Below are positions 30,525 through 39,599 of a stretch of DNA of 64,000 bases, piece after piece. This stretch comes from Acinetobacter lwoffii (lineage in GTDB: Bacteria > Pseudomonadota > Gammaproteobacteria > Pseudomonadales > Moraxellaceae). The notes below the pieces were generated by a model that had not been told where the DNA came from, ran no database searches, and worked only from the letters and a program-made list of their open reading frames with translations. Positions within the stretch are counted from its first letter, which is position 1. Every line of letters starts with the position of its first letter. Made by a program: the position numbers and the translations under genes. Location: contig NZ_JAMXXN010000007.1 of assembly GCF_024129435.1 (NCBI RefSeq), positions 1 through 64,000 of the forward strand. The letters run 5' to 3'.

Positions 30525-32711
30525 TTAGGATTTTTTCTGTAATTTGGCATAATCCAGCAACACATGTGCAGCTTCGATCACAAAGGCTTCTTCTTCAGGA
30601 AGCGCCGGACGCTCTTTGGCTTTCATTTTGGCACGGGTTTCAATCAGTGCATCCATTGAAGCCTGATAAGTTTCCCAGTTCGGATAAGGTTTAAGACCTG
30701 TAGCCATACGGCGGGTATTTTCTGCCTCCAGCGTTTTTTGCTCCATGGCAATCAACTCTGCTTTACGCTGTTGCAAGTCCAGTACCTGACGCTTTTCTTC
30801 CTCGGCTTTTTTCATCACCGCCTTACGCTGTTCCAGATACTTGAACTGAGAATCCAGCACGACCCGTTGCTGAGAAAGTTTAGCCAATTCAGGTACATAT
30901 TTCTGTACTGCACCTTCACGTTTAAACGGTGCGGTTGGAATGGTATCCCACTGCAAGGCATTTTTAGCCTTACGCTCACCAAACTCTTCATTATAAATAT
31001 CGACCAGTTTAATGTCTGGCACAACCCCTTTATTCTGGGTACTACCACCAGTCACCCGGTAGAATTTACGCTGTGTCAGTGTCGCCTGACCATGGGCCAA
31101 GCTATCCAGTTGCACCTGCGCCGTACCCTTACCAGTGGTGGTACTGCCAATCACAATCCCACGTTCATAATCCTGAATCGCTGCGGAGTAAATTTCGCTG
31201 GCCGAGGCAGAGGCCAGATTGATCATTACTGCCAAAGGACCCGCATAGGTTTGTGCACCGCCATCATCATCTTCAAAGACGCTAACATTGCCATTACCAT
31301 CACGAATCTGCACCACTGGGCCAGATTTAATCACCTGCCCCAACATACGTGCCACTTCTTCTAGTGAGCCACCCGGGTTATTCCGCAAATCGACAATAAT
31401 TCCGGCAACATTCTTCGCTGCCAGCTCTTTCAAGGCTTTGTTAGTATCTTCAGACACCGAACGATAATCGGTACCGGCACGGCGTGCGCGATAGTTCAGG
31501 TAGAACGACGGAATTTCGATCACACCATATTGATATTTCTTGCCATCGCGTTGAATGTCGACTACACGTGTACGTACACCGGCATCTTCTTCCTGAATCA
31601 CGTCACGGGTAATGGTCACATTACGTGCCTGCCCCATGGCAGCACCCGCACCGAGTAAGCGTAAAGTGACTTTAGTGCCACGTTTACCGCGAATCAGACC
31701 GACAATTTCATTACTTGGCCAGCCAATGACATCGACCATTTGCTCGCCGTCTTGGGCCACACCAATGATACGATCACCTGATTTCACCTGACCGGATTTG
31801 CTGGCTGGACCACCTTCAACGATGGTTTCAATCTTGGTGTAATCTTCATTGCCACGTTCCGGGCGAATCGATACGCCGACGCCTTCCAGCTGTAAAGTCG
31901 TCTGACGATTCAGCTCCATCGCATCCACAGGCGGGAAATAATTGCTGTGCGGATCATAAGTCAGCATCATCGCGTTCAGTGTCTTGTCGAGCACATCATC
32001 ACTTTTGACGCGGCTGAGACGTTCCAGCTGACGGGTATAACGCTTGGTCAAGGTTTGCGCAGGCGTTAGATCTTCAGGACCCGTGAGGTCTTGTCCATTG
32101 GCCAGTTCCGGATTGGCTTTCAGGGCTTTCTGCTTGGCCAATTCCTCTTCTTTACTAATGGTCAGATTGATCAACTGAGACACCAGCATTTTTGACCAAT
32201 GCGCGCGCTGTTCAGCTTCAGTTTTAAAGAACGGTGCTTTTTCACGATCCGTTTCGATATAAACATTCGGCTGATTCAGATTTTGCGGTTTTTTCAGCTC
32301 ATTCAACATATAGGTGTAGAACTGGTGCAAGCGCTGTTGATATTGCGCATGCATTTCATAAGGACCAGACAAATTGCCGGCTTTCAGATTGGCACCAAAA
32401 TTGGCACCGTAGCGTTTCTTATAGTTTTCAACTTCTGGGGCCAGAAACAGACTGTGTTCCGGATCAAGACTATCAATATAGAAATCAAAAATACGCTGCG
32501 AAGTCTGGGCATCCAGACGCATATTTAAATAATGCTGACGGTCAACCAGGGTTGCCAGCTGACGTGACACCAGCGCCTGCTCTTGAGATGGCTGAATTGC
32601 TTTACTGACCACTTCATTACTATTGGCCGCAATCGCATCATTCACTACATGGGTAAAAAAGAATCCACCTGTCGCAATCGCAACTGCGCAAGCTATAGTT
32701 TGAAATTTCAT
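30525..32711 (-). CDS. prc: Tail-specific C-terminal processing protease (S41)
   Basis: Periplasmic serine protease that cuts proteins with nonpolar C-termini and helps control peptidoglycan hydrolases. From the ATG at 32711 it has 728 residues: signal peptide (1-28, ending AIA), N-terminal helical domain, a PDZ domain (GVGVSIRPERGNEDYTKIETIVEGGPASKSG) near 235-330, and the protease domain with the Ser/Lys dyad as ASASASEIYSAAIQDY and TTTGKGTAQ near 440-470. The C-terminal helical DUF3340-like segment completes the Prc layout. The longer reading from 32744 adds residues that spoil the signal peptide. Confidence 0.95.
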   Translation of the reverse strand: MKFQTIACAVAIATGGFFFTHVVNDAIAANSNEVVSKAIQPSQEQALVSRQLATLVDRQHYLNMRLDAQTSQRIFDFYIDSLDPEHSLFLAPEVENYKKRYGANFGANLKAGNLSGPYEMHAQYQQRLHQFYTYMLNELKKPQNLNQPNVYIETDREKAPFFKTEAEQRAHWSKMLVSQLINLTISKEEELAKQKALKANPELANGQDLTGPEDLTPAQTLTKRYTRQLERLSRVKSDDVLDKTLNAMMLTYDPHSNYFPPVDAMELNRQTTLQLEGVGVSIRPERGNEDYTKIETIVEGGPASKSGQVKSGDRIIGVAQDGEQMVDVIGWPSNEIVGLIRGKRGTKVTLRLLGAGAAMGQARNVTITRDVIQEEDAGVRTRVVDIQRDGKKYQYGVIEIPSFYLNYRARRAGTDYRSVSEDTNKALKELAAKNVAGIIVDLRNNPGGSLEEVARMLGQVIKSGPVVQIRDGNGNVSVFEDDDGGAQTYAGPLAVMINLASASASEIYSAAIQDYERGIVIGSTTTGKGTAQVQLDSLAHGQATLTQRKFYRVTGGSTQNKGVVPDIKLVDIYNEEFGERKAKNALQWDTIPTAPFKREGAVQKYVPELAKLSQQRVVLDSQFKYLEQRKAVMKKAEEEKRQVLDLQQRKAELIAMEQKTLEAENTRRMATGLKPYPNWETYQASMDALIETRAKMKAKERPALPEEEAFVIEAAHVLLDYAKLQKKS

Positions 32712-32910
32712 AAATAATTCGTACTTCCTTGGCCTAGAGACCAATGTGACCGTGTTGCTTTTCGACCAGAATTTAACGTATTCAGCATCTTAAACAACTT
32801 AATATGTTTATGTCGTGTAGTTTTATCATATTCTGTGCTGACAAAGTGTAGCAAATCATTGCAGAATTCAGGTATTGTTTTCTCCGAAAACTCTAAAACG
32901 GATTCCGCAT

Positions 32911-33933
32911 ATGATTGGCGCATTGATGCTCGACATCGCAGGCACAACCCTCACTCAAGAAGATATTGAACTATTAAGTGCGCCGCAAGTCGGTGGAGTG
33001 ATTTTATTTGGTCGCAATATCGAATCTCCAGCGCAAGTCCGTGCTTTGACCGATCATATGCGTCAGGTGCGTCCTGATATTTTAATTGCGGTCGATCAGG
33101 AAGGTGGTCGTGTCCAGCGTTTAAGACAGGGCTTTACCCTGCTGCCTGCCATAGGAAAATTTGGCGAACTTTATACGAGCGATCCACAAAGCGCCCTAGA
33201 GCTGGCTGAAAAATGCGGCTGGCTGATGGCGACTGAAGTGCTGGCTGTCGGAATTGATTTCAGCTTTGCCCCAGTACTGGACTTGAATGACATCAGTGAT
33301 GTGATCGGTGATCGTAGCTTTGCCCAAAATATCCAGGACATTATTCCACTCGCCAGCGCATTTCTAAAAGGTATGAAACGTGCCGGTATGGCTTCAACTG
33401 GTAAACATTTCCCCGGTCATGGCTCGGTCAAAGCGGACTCGCATGTTGCTGCAGCAATTGATACGCGCTCTTATACAGAGATTCAGCAAAAAGATATGCA
33501 AACATTTATCCAACTGCAATCACAACTGGATGCGCTGATGCCGGCTCATGTCATCTATAGCCAAGTTGATCTAAATCCAGCCGGATTCTCTGAATTCTGG
33601 ATTCAGAAAGTTTTACGTCAGGAGCTTGGTTTTGACGGTGTCCTGTTCTCAGATGATTTAAGCATGCAGGCCGCCTGTGTCGCAGGCGGTGCCGATGCCC
33701 GAATTCAGGCCGCACTCAAAGCGGGTTGTGATATGGGGCTAGTCTGCAATGATCGTGCAGCACAATGTATTGCACTGGAAGGGATTGTTGATCTGCCCCT
33801 TCCGAACCAGCAACGTCTGGAACGTATGCGCGGCAACATCCCGAACATCCAGATTGGGTCAGAGCTTGATCTGGGAGAAGCATGGCGCAATATCCGTGAT
33901 GAAATAGTGGCGTTCAAACAGCAGATGAGCTAA
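32911..33933 (+). CDS. nagZ: Beta-N-acetylglucosaminidase NagZ
   Basis: Cytosolic glycoside hydrolase family 3 enzyme of peptidoglycan recycling; removes GlcNAc from anhydro-muropeptides and so shapes AmpC signalling. From the ATG at 32911 it has 340 residues. MIGALMLDIAGTTLTQEDIELL is the conserved start, DQEGGRVQRLR is near 60, and the catalytic loop KHFPGHGSVKADSH with the Asp-His dyad is near 165-180. The nucleophile segment DGVLFSDDLSM is near 240. A TTG 12 codons upstream would extend it but is less likely. It is divergent from prc, another envelope-turnover gene. Confidence 0.95.
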   Translation: MIGALMLDIAGTTLTQEDIELLSAPQVGGVILFGRNIESPAQVRALTDHMRQVRPDILIAVDQEGGRVQRLRQGFTLLPAIGKFGELYTSDPQSALELAEKCGWLMATEVLAVGIDFSFAPVLDLNDISDVIGDRSFAQNIQDIIPLASAFLKGMKRAGMASTGKHFPGHGSVKADSHVAAAIDTRSYTEIQQKDMQTFIQLQSQLDALMPAHVIYSQVDLNPAGFSEFWIQKVLRQELGFDGVLFSDDLSMQAACVAGGADARIQAALKAGCDMGLVCNDRAAQCIALEGIVDLPLPNQQRLERMRGNIPNIQIGSELDLGEAWRNIRDEIVAFKQQMS

Positions 33934-33954
33934 AGCTTTTTAATCCAGTCAACA

Positions 33955-33989
33955 CAAAAAAAAGGAACACGACAAAGTGTTCCTTTTTA
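33955..33989 (+). terminator. Terminator after nagZ
   Basis: AAAAAAGGAACAC-GACAAA-GTGTTCCTTTTT: perfect stem flanked by A and T runs. Confidence 0.9.
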
Positions 33990-34056
33990 ATTATAGTAAT
34001 GAAAAGGTTACACAATTATTTAATCAATTTAAAAATAACAATAAGGTAAGAACGAT

Positions 34057-34920
34057 ATGACAGAAACACTTTCACAACATCGCCATATTTCATTTACTGC
34101 GCACTATACCGGCTATATCTGGTATCAAATGGGGATCTCGCATCCAGCCTTTGCGACCACTAAAGGTAAAATTCTGGCCAAACTGCTTCACCCACTTGAA
34201 TCCTGGGCAGAACGCCATGTCGGCGGTAGCATGCGTACGACACTTAAGCAGCGTCATCAAATGATTGATGAGCATTTGTGTCAACTAATTGAGCAACATC
34301 CACAACTTCAGGTTCTTGAAATTGCCTGCGGACTATCTCCACGAAGCTGGAATTTCAGACAGAAATTTCCAGAGATTAATTATCGTGAACTGGATTTGCC
34401 TGATATGGCCAAGATCAAGACGCAGGCTTTACAGCAAATTGATCAGCATGCACCTGAAGTCCTGACTGCCGATATTTTTAGTGAAGAACTGGACTGTATT
34501 TTTCAGATGTTTGACCGCAACCAGCCCTTAGTGGTCATTAGTGAAGGACTGATTAATTATTTTGATCAGCAGATGTTACGCATTCTGATGCAGGGTATTA
34601 CAGAAAATGCGCAGTATTTCCCGGCAGTTCACTATCTCAGCGATATTTACCCCGAACCGGTGAAAAATAAACTAGCGAACTTTATCTGGAGCAGTAGCCG
34701 TCTGCTTAAATTCATGTCTCGCAGTGCGTTTACCTTTCATTTTAAATCCCCTCAAGAACTACAGCACTTTTTTCAAGATGCAGGATTTGACCAGGTTGAG
34801 GTACAACAACCACAACGTTATTTTGCCGAGCCTCATCAGCCAAACCCGACTCATGAACAGGATGAACATTTAGGTGATCTGGTCTGGATGATTCATGCCG
34901 TGAAAAAAAACAGCGTTTAA
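34057..34920 (+). CDS. LCM-type class I SAM-dependent methyltransferase
   Basis: A 287-residue protein of the leucine-carboxyl-methyltransferase (PF04072-like) group. The SAM-binding motif is LEIACGLSPRSWNFRQKFP near residue 88-106, followed by the acidic motif-II segment YRELDLPDMAKIK and LVVISEGLINYFDQQM near 160, which corresponds to motif IV/V of the group. In bacteria such enzymes methylate small carboxylic acids, phenols or lipids; the substrate here cannot be read from sequence. A ribosome binding site (AAGG) precedes the ATG. It stands alone between two terminators; its own stop codon lies inside the downstream terminator stem-loop. Confidence 0.82.
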   Translation: MTETLSQHRHISFTAHYTGYIWYQMGISHPAFATTKGKILAKLLHPLESWAERHVGGSMRTTLKQRHQMIDEHLCQLIEQHPQLQVLEIACGLSPRSWNFRQKFPEINYRELDLPDMAKIKTQALQQIDQHAPEVLTADIFSEELDCIFQMFDRNQPLVVISEGLINYFDQQMLRILMQGITENAQYFPAVHYLSDIYPEPVKNKLANFIWSSSRLLKFMSRSAFTFHFKSPQELQHFFQDAGFDQVEVQQPQRYFAEPHQPNPTHEQDEHLGDLVWMIHAVKKNSV

Positions 34921-34934
34921 GTACGCTGTTTTTT
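34904..34934. terminator. Bidirectional terminator overlapping the methyltransferase stop
   Basis: AAAAAACAGCGT-TTAAGT-ACGCTGTTTTTT: the stop codon of the methyltransferase gene falls in the loop. It also lies past the end of the convergent hydrolase gene, so both may use it. Confidence 0.88.
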
Positions 34935-34948
34935 AATGCTGCTGTTTT

Positions 34949-36286
34949 TTAAATTGCTGCATCAAATACTTCAGTTTGTGACAGTACTTTTTGCATTTGT
35001 ACAAAGCGTAATAAGCGTTCTGCGACTTCAAAACTGCCATGTTTGAATAAAGCACGCAGCTGAGTATCATCCTGTTCAAAGATCAGGCACTCAATCTGAA
35101 ATTCCCCAACTTCATCTTCCAGATGCAAGGCCAGATCACGTGGATAAGCTGTTGCGCATACTGCCTGTTCTACATCTAACTCCAGCAATACCCCAAAGAA
35201 ATTCATGTCCACGATCTCTGCTTTTAAAATGAGATCAGAATGACGATGACTGAGGAAACGCTGTGAATCTTGCACCTGAATCCGCTCTTCACCGCGACGT
35301 TCAAGCTGCTGTATCTGCTCAGGGCTAAACGGAATAATTCCCGGCAACTGATCGACCGGTTCATCACGTAAGAAGGTTGCAAACAGATGCATGGTTTCTT
35401 TACGACGTTGTAACTGCGGTACATGATCGGCGCCTGCAATTTGTACATACTGCATATTCGGACATTGCAGGGCAAAATTGGCATTCTCATGTGGCAAGGT
35501 AAAACTGTCATATTGCCCACATGCCACCAGCACTTTGCACTGTGGAATCGGCACATTGGTCAGACGCAATAAACGGTTGCAATTGATATCATAACGATCC
35601 TGTTCGGTGGCCGTAAATTCCGCCATCTGTTTAAAGAACAAACGCTTTGCAGTCGGTGACATCCGGGTTTCTGTTAAACGTGCATGATTCACCAGGTACA
35701 AAATGACGGCCTGACCAAATTCATCCATACGCTGTTCTTTCATTAGATGCAAAGACTCTTCCAGCAGCATCCGCCAGCTTTTACGGGTTTTCTGCATCAC
35801 ACCCATCAGGATCATCCGATCGACCAGTTCAGGACGCTGATCTGCCAAACAGGAAGCCACCACTGAACCCAAGGACATGCCTAGAATTGCCACTTGCGGC
35901 AGCTGCATCTGTTCCAGCCAGCGCCCCAGCATCGCAGCAAGGTCTTCAAGCTCCAGTGTTCCGGCAGACAGCCCTGTATCGACATTACTAATCTGCTGGT
36001 TGGCCCCCATGGACGGTAGGTCAATCAGAATGATGGGACCTGCATCAAAAAGCTGTTCTACACAGTATTTGTAGGAATTAAAATTCTGGAAAGCTCCCCC
36101 AATAATCACCATGGGTCTTAAATGTAAGGTATCCGGACGGGCGATCGCCATATATTCGATTTTCCAGCCCTCCATCCAAGTCGTACGTGGCGGCTGCTTA
36201 AAACTGTGCTTATCATAAAGATCAAAAAAGCCCTTATGGCTAGGTTGTTCCAATACATGGGCATCCATATGAATGATGGAATTCAT
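34949..36286 (-). CDS. Alpha/beta hydrolase with a C-terminal PilZ-like extension
   Basis: A 445-residue protein from the ATG at 36286 (GGAGGAAAAGGAAT just upstream). Residues about 30-320 form an alpha/beta-hydrolase fold: nucleophile elbow GMSLGS near 135, an Asp in the ACGQYDSF region near 250 and His in GADHVPQL near 280, giving a plausible Ser-Asp-His triad. Residues 330-445 form an added domain with RRGEERIQV followed by AEIVDMNFFGVLLELD. This recalls the RxxxR and (D/N)xSxxG elements of PilZ domains that bind cyclic-di-GMP, but it is imperfect. The substrate is unknown. If the tail is PilZ, the enzyme may be tuned by the cyclic-di-GMP enzyme at 28.2-30.1 kb (inference). Confidence 0.75.
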   Translation of the reverse strand: MNSIIHMDAHVLEQPSHKGFFDLYDKHSFKQPPRTTWMEGWKIEYMAIARPDTLHLRPMVIIGGAFQNFNSYKYCVEQLFDAGPIILIDLPSMGANQQISNVDTGLSAGTLELEDLAAMLGRWLEQMQLPQVAILGMSLGSVVASCLADQRPELVDRMILMGVMQKTRKSWRMLLEESLHLMKEQRMDEFGQAVILYLVNHARLTETRMSPTAKRLFFKQMAEFTATEQDRYDINCNRLLRLTNVPIPQCKVLVACGQYDSFTLPHENANFALQCPNMQYVQIAGADHVPQLQRRKETMHLFATFLRDEPVDQLPGIIPFSPEQIQQLERRGEERIQVQDSQRFLSHRHSDLILKAEIVDMNFFGVLLELDVEQAVCATAYPRDLALHLEDEVGEFQIECLIFEQDDTQLRALFKHGSFEVAERLLRFVQMQKVLSQTEVFDAAI

Positions 36287-36608
36287 ATTCCTTTTCCTCC
36301 GTCCTTGCCTTATTTTTATTGTACAAGTCATGCTTAACAGATCTTATATTTCAGGCGCATTCCGGTGTGCCTGAACACGCATCCTGCTCTTTAATAGTTA
36401 TAAATGACATCAATGTCGCGTGTTTCATTCTATACAGAGCTGCTTTTCACAAGCAACCGCTTGATTGACCACTTATCTGCTTTTAAACAGAAAACAATTT
36501 CAAAATGTTTAGAAGTCTGCGAAAACGGATGATTTTTAACAGATGGGCTTCATTGTGCAGCAACAGGCTGTTAATATCGAAATGAAATTTCTAAGTGATC
36601 AAACCGCT
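36287..36608. other. Divergent intergenic region, hydrolase / proA
   Basis: About 0.3 kb with promoters for two divergent genes. One hairpin stands out, TTCAGGCGCA-TTCCGG-TGTGCCTGAA near 36351-36376 (one G-U pair), on the hydrolase side. No open frame of note. Confidence 0.5.
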
Positions 36609-37874
36609 ATGCAAGAGTCTATTGAACAATACATGCAAACGGTAGGACAGCAGGCACGCCAGGCTTCTCGCATTTTGGCTCGCGCGTCCACCCAAACTAA
36701 AAATAATGCGTTATCCGCTATTTATACGGCTTTGGAAAATAGCCAGGCTGCTATTTTGGCTGCTAACCAGAAAGATATGACCAAGGCGCATAACAACAAT
36801 CTGGACTCAGCCCTGCTTGATCGCTTAGAACTCAACCCCGCACGCTTTAAAGGTATGTTACAGGGCCTTAAAGATGTCATTGGCCTGAAAGATCCGATTG
36901 GTGAAATTAGTGATATGGCTTATCGCCCATCCGGGATTCAACTGGGCAAGATGCGTGTGCCTTTGGGTGTGGTCGGCATGATCTACGAGTCACGTCCTAA
37001 CGTCACGTTGGAAGCTGCATCACTCGCACTCAAATCAGGCAATGCCATTATTTTACGGGGTGGCTCAGAAGCTCTGGAATCAAATCAGGCCATTGCTGTC
37101 GCGATTCAGCATGGCCTGAAAGTCGCAGGCTTACCTGAGGCTGCCGTACAAGTGGTAAACACGACTGACCGCGCTGCTGTTGGCCAGTTGATTACCATGA
37201 CCGAATATGTGGATGTGATTGTGCCTCGTGGCGGCAAGAGTCTGATCGAACGGATTACCGAGGAAGCACGTGTGCCGGTCATTAAACATTTAGATGGCAA
37301 CTGTCATGTCTATGTGGAAGCTCAAGCAGACTTGTTAAAAGCCTTGCCGATTGCGCTCAATGCCAAAACCCATCGCTATGGCGTATGTAATGCCATGGAA
37401 ACCCTGCTGGTCGATGAAAAAGTCGCTGAAGAATTCTTGCCACGCATCGCAGAGCTATACCAAGAGAAAAAAGTCGAACTGCGTGGTTGCCGGGAAACCC
37501 AGCGTATTCTTGGAGATGCAGTCATTACAGCAACCGAAGAAGACTGGTATACCGAGTATCTGGGCCCGATTCTGGCGATCAAAGTTGTTTCTGGTATAGA
37601 AGAAGCCATTGAGCACATTAACAAATATGGCTCGCATCATACTGATTCTATTATTACGGAAAACTACAGTCTGGCACGCGAATTTCTGGCGGGTGTAGAT
37701 TCAAGTTCGGTCATGATCAATGCCTCTACTCGTTTTGCAGATGGTTTTGAATATGGCTTAGGCGCAGAAATCGGGATTTCGACCGATAAAATCCATGCTC
37801 GTGGCCCAGTCGGTCTTGAAGGCCTGACTTCGCAGAAATGGATTGTCTTTGGTGATGGTCAGATTCGCCAATAA
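36609..37874 (+). CDS. proA: Gamma-glutamyl phosphate reductase
   Basis: Reduces glutamyl 5-phosphate to glutamate semialdehyde with NADPH, the second step of proline synthesis; cytosolic. From the ATG at 36609 it has 421 residues, the normal length. [38 protein letters not shown] near 110-150 and the catalytic Cys in [12 protein letters not shown] near 255 are diagnostic. [25 protein letters not shown] near the end is also standard. Earlier in-frame ATGs at 36543 and 36582 lack clear ribosome binding sites, so the start is not certain. Confidence 0.95.
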   Translation: MQESIEQYMQTVGQQARQASRILARASTQTKNNALSAIYTALENSQAAILAANQKDMTKAHNNNLDSALLDRLELNPARFKGMLQGLKDVIGLKDPIGEISDMAYRPSGIQLGKMRVPLGVVGMIYESRPNVTLEAASLALKSGNAIILRGGSEALESNQAIAVAIQHGLKVAGLPEAAVQVVNTTDRAAVGQLITMTEYVDVIVPRGGKSLIERITEEARVPVIKHLDGNCHVYVEAQADLLKALPIALNAKTHRYGVCNAMETLLVDEKVAEEFLPRIAELYQEKKVELRGCRETQRILGDAVITATEEDWYTEYLGPILAIKVVSGIEEAIEHINKYGSHHTDSIITENYSLAREFLAGVDSSSVMINASTRFADGFEYGLGAEIGISTDKIHARGPVGLEGLTSQKWIVFGDGQIRQ

Positions 37875-37893
37875 GTATTCAGATCGCTCATTT

Positions 37894-37925
37894 AAAACAG
37901 CCTCATGTGTGAGGCTGTTTTTTTA
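37894..37925 (+). terminator. Terminator after proA
   Basis: AAAACAGCCTCA-TGTG-TGAGGCTGTTTTTTT: perfect stem and long T tract. Confidence 0.93.
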
Positions 37926-38324
37926 TGGACAGATAAATTCACACTGAAATACATGGATCAGAACCTTCAGGTCATTTTATTGATGAATCTCTTTATAGAA
38001 TTGTATTTAGAAACAATATTTGCCTTTTCAGGCGCTAAACTAAAAACCAATTTGTTCTAAAATTAAATTTAAGCAGAATTGAGTATTCTTATTGATCATC
38101 TCTTCAGCATCATTTTATTTATAAATGAAAACTATGAACTGATAAATTTTAGTTATTATTGTTAAATCGGTCGATAATGCTTAAGTCTAATCTGCTAAAG
38201 TCTATCTAGGACAGAAAAAAAACAAATGTTAAAACATATTCATTGATCTGGATTGCTGCTTCATTGTCCGCAATTGGGTCAAGCAAATGGACGAGAATTT
38301 TAATTAAAAATTGGGTAATCAATC
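37926..38324. other. Intergenic region upstream of ackA
   Basis: About 0.4 kb, AT-rich, expected to hold the ackA-pta promoter. A 35-codon open frame from 37952 has no ribosome binding site and no recognisable product. Nothing else was found by eye. Confidence 0.5.
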
Positions 38325-39545
38325 GTGTCTAAATCAGTATTAGTTATTAATTGTGGCTCTTCTTCAATCAAGTTTGCATTACTTCTTGAGGAGCAGAATT
38401 TCCGTATTCATGGTTTAGCTGAGAACTTAGGCACAGAGAATGCTCGCATTAAAGGTGTAACGGTTGGCAATGAGCCAGTCGATATCCATATTCCATTTGC
38501 TGACCACAAAAAAGCACTTGAAGTGGGTCTTGAACGTCTGGCCAACTACCGTCCGGACGCGATCGGTCACCGTGTCGTACATGGTGGCAGCCTGACCAAG
38601 GCTGAACTGATCAATGACGAGATTATTGAAAAAATTCGTGAAGCAACGCCGCTTGCGCCATTACACAATCCGGCACACTTAATTGGTATTGAAGCAACCA
38701 AACGCTTATTCCCGGAATTACCACAAGTTGCAGTATTTGATACTGCCTTCCATCAAACCATGCCAGCGCATGCTTATCGTTATGCCCTGCCGAAATTTTT
38801 ATATACTGCTCATGGTGTGCGTCGCTATGGCTTCCACGGGACTAGTCATGCCTATGTTTCAGAACGTGGTTCTGAACTGGCAGGTAGTTTCAAACAAGGT
38901 GGCTGGTTAACTGCGCATTTAGGTAATGGTAGCTCGACCTGTGCCGTTTGGAATGGGCAAAGTGTAGATACTTCAATGGGCTTAACTCCGCTTGAAGGCA
39001 TTGTTATGGGCACACGCAGTGGTGATGTCGATCCAAGCCTGCATAGTTTCTTGGCGAAAAACCTGGGTTGGGACATTTATAAAATTGACAAGATGCTGAA
39101 TAGCCAAAGTGGTCTTTTGGGTCTGTCTGACCTGTCGAATGACATGCGTACCCTGATTGAAGCTTCAGAACAAGGCAATGAAGATGCCGCACTGGCGATT
39201 GAAGTATTCTGCTACCGTTTAGCTAAATCTCTGGCAGCGTTGAGCTGTGGTCTGCCACGTCTTAATGGTCTGTTCTTCACTGGCGGTATTGGCGAAAATT
39301 CAGCCTATATCCGCGAAAAGACCATGACTTACCTGCCCCACTTCGGCTTCAATCTGGATAAAAACGCCAACAATGAATTGAAACGCGGTACTGAAGGTCG
39401 GATCGATTCAGGTACAGGCCCACAAATCTGGGTAGTGCCAACAGATGAAGAAGGCCGTATCGCACAAGAAGTTCAAAGTGTGGTTGAACTTGAGGTGGAG
39501 CGCAATACTGCAAAAAAGTCTAAAGCTGAGGTAACGCCTGCATAA
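38325..39545 (+). CDS. ackA: Acetate kinase
   Basis: Interconverts acetyl phosphate and acetate with ATP. In 406 residues the ASKHA fold is shown by [14 protein letters not shown] near the start, GHRVVHGG near 85, the catalytic Asp in [11 protein letters not shown] near 148, HLGNGSS near 205, and the adenosine motif [17 protein letters not shown] near 325. The C-terminus carries a Lys/Glu-rich tail. The start is GTG with a weak ribosome binding site. pta follows 54 bases downstream on the same strand, the usual acetate-overflow pair. Confidence 0.97.
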   Translation: MSKSVLVINCGSSSIKFALLLEEQNFRIHGLAENLGTENARIKGVTVGNEPVDIHIPFADHKKALEVGLERLANYRPDAIGHRVVHGGSLTKAELINDEIIEKIREATPLAPLHNPAHLIGIEATKRLFPELPQVAVFDTAFHQTMPAHAYRYALPKFLYTAHGVRRYGFHGTSHAYVSERGSELAGSFKQGGWLTAHLGNGSSTCAVWNGQSVDTSMGLTPLEGIVMGTRSGDVDPSLHSFLAKNLGWDIYKIDKMLNSQSGLLGLSDLSNDMRTLIEASEQGNEDAALAIEVFCYRLAKSLAALSCGLPRLNGLFFTGGIGENSAYIREKTMTYLPHFGFNLDKNANNELKRGTEGRIDSGTGPQIWVVPTDEEGRIAQEVQSVVELEVERNTAKKSKAEVTPA

Positions 39546-39599
39546 GCAGGCTTAGCCACTTTTTAACTGATTTTTATTATTCTGCGACTGATATCACTT

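Noticed and set aside
37952..38059. 35-codon plus-strand ORF upstream of ackA
   Set aside because: No ribosome binding site, no recognisable features, and AT-rich context; more likely chance.
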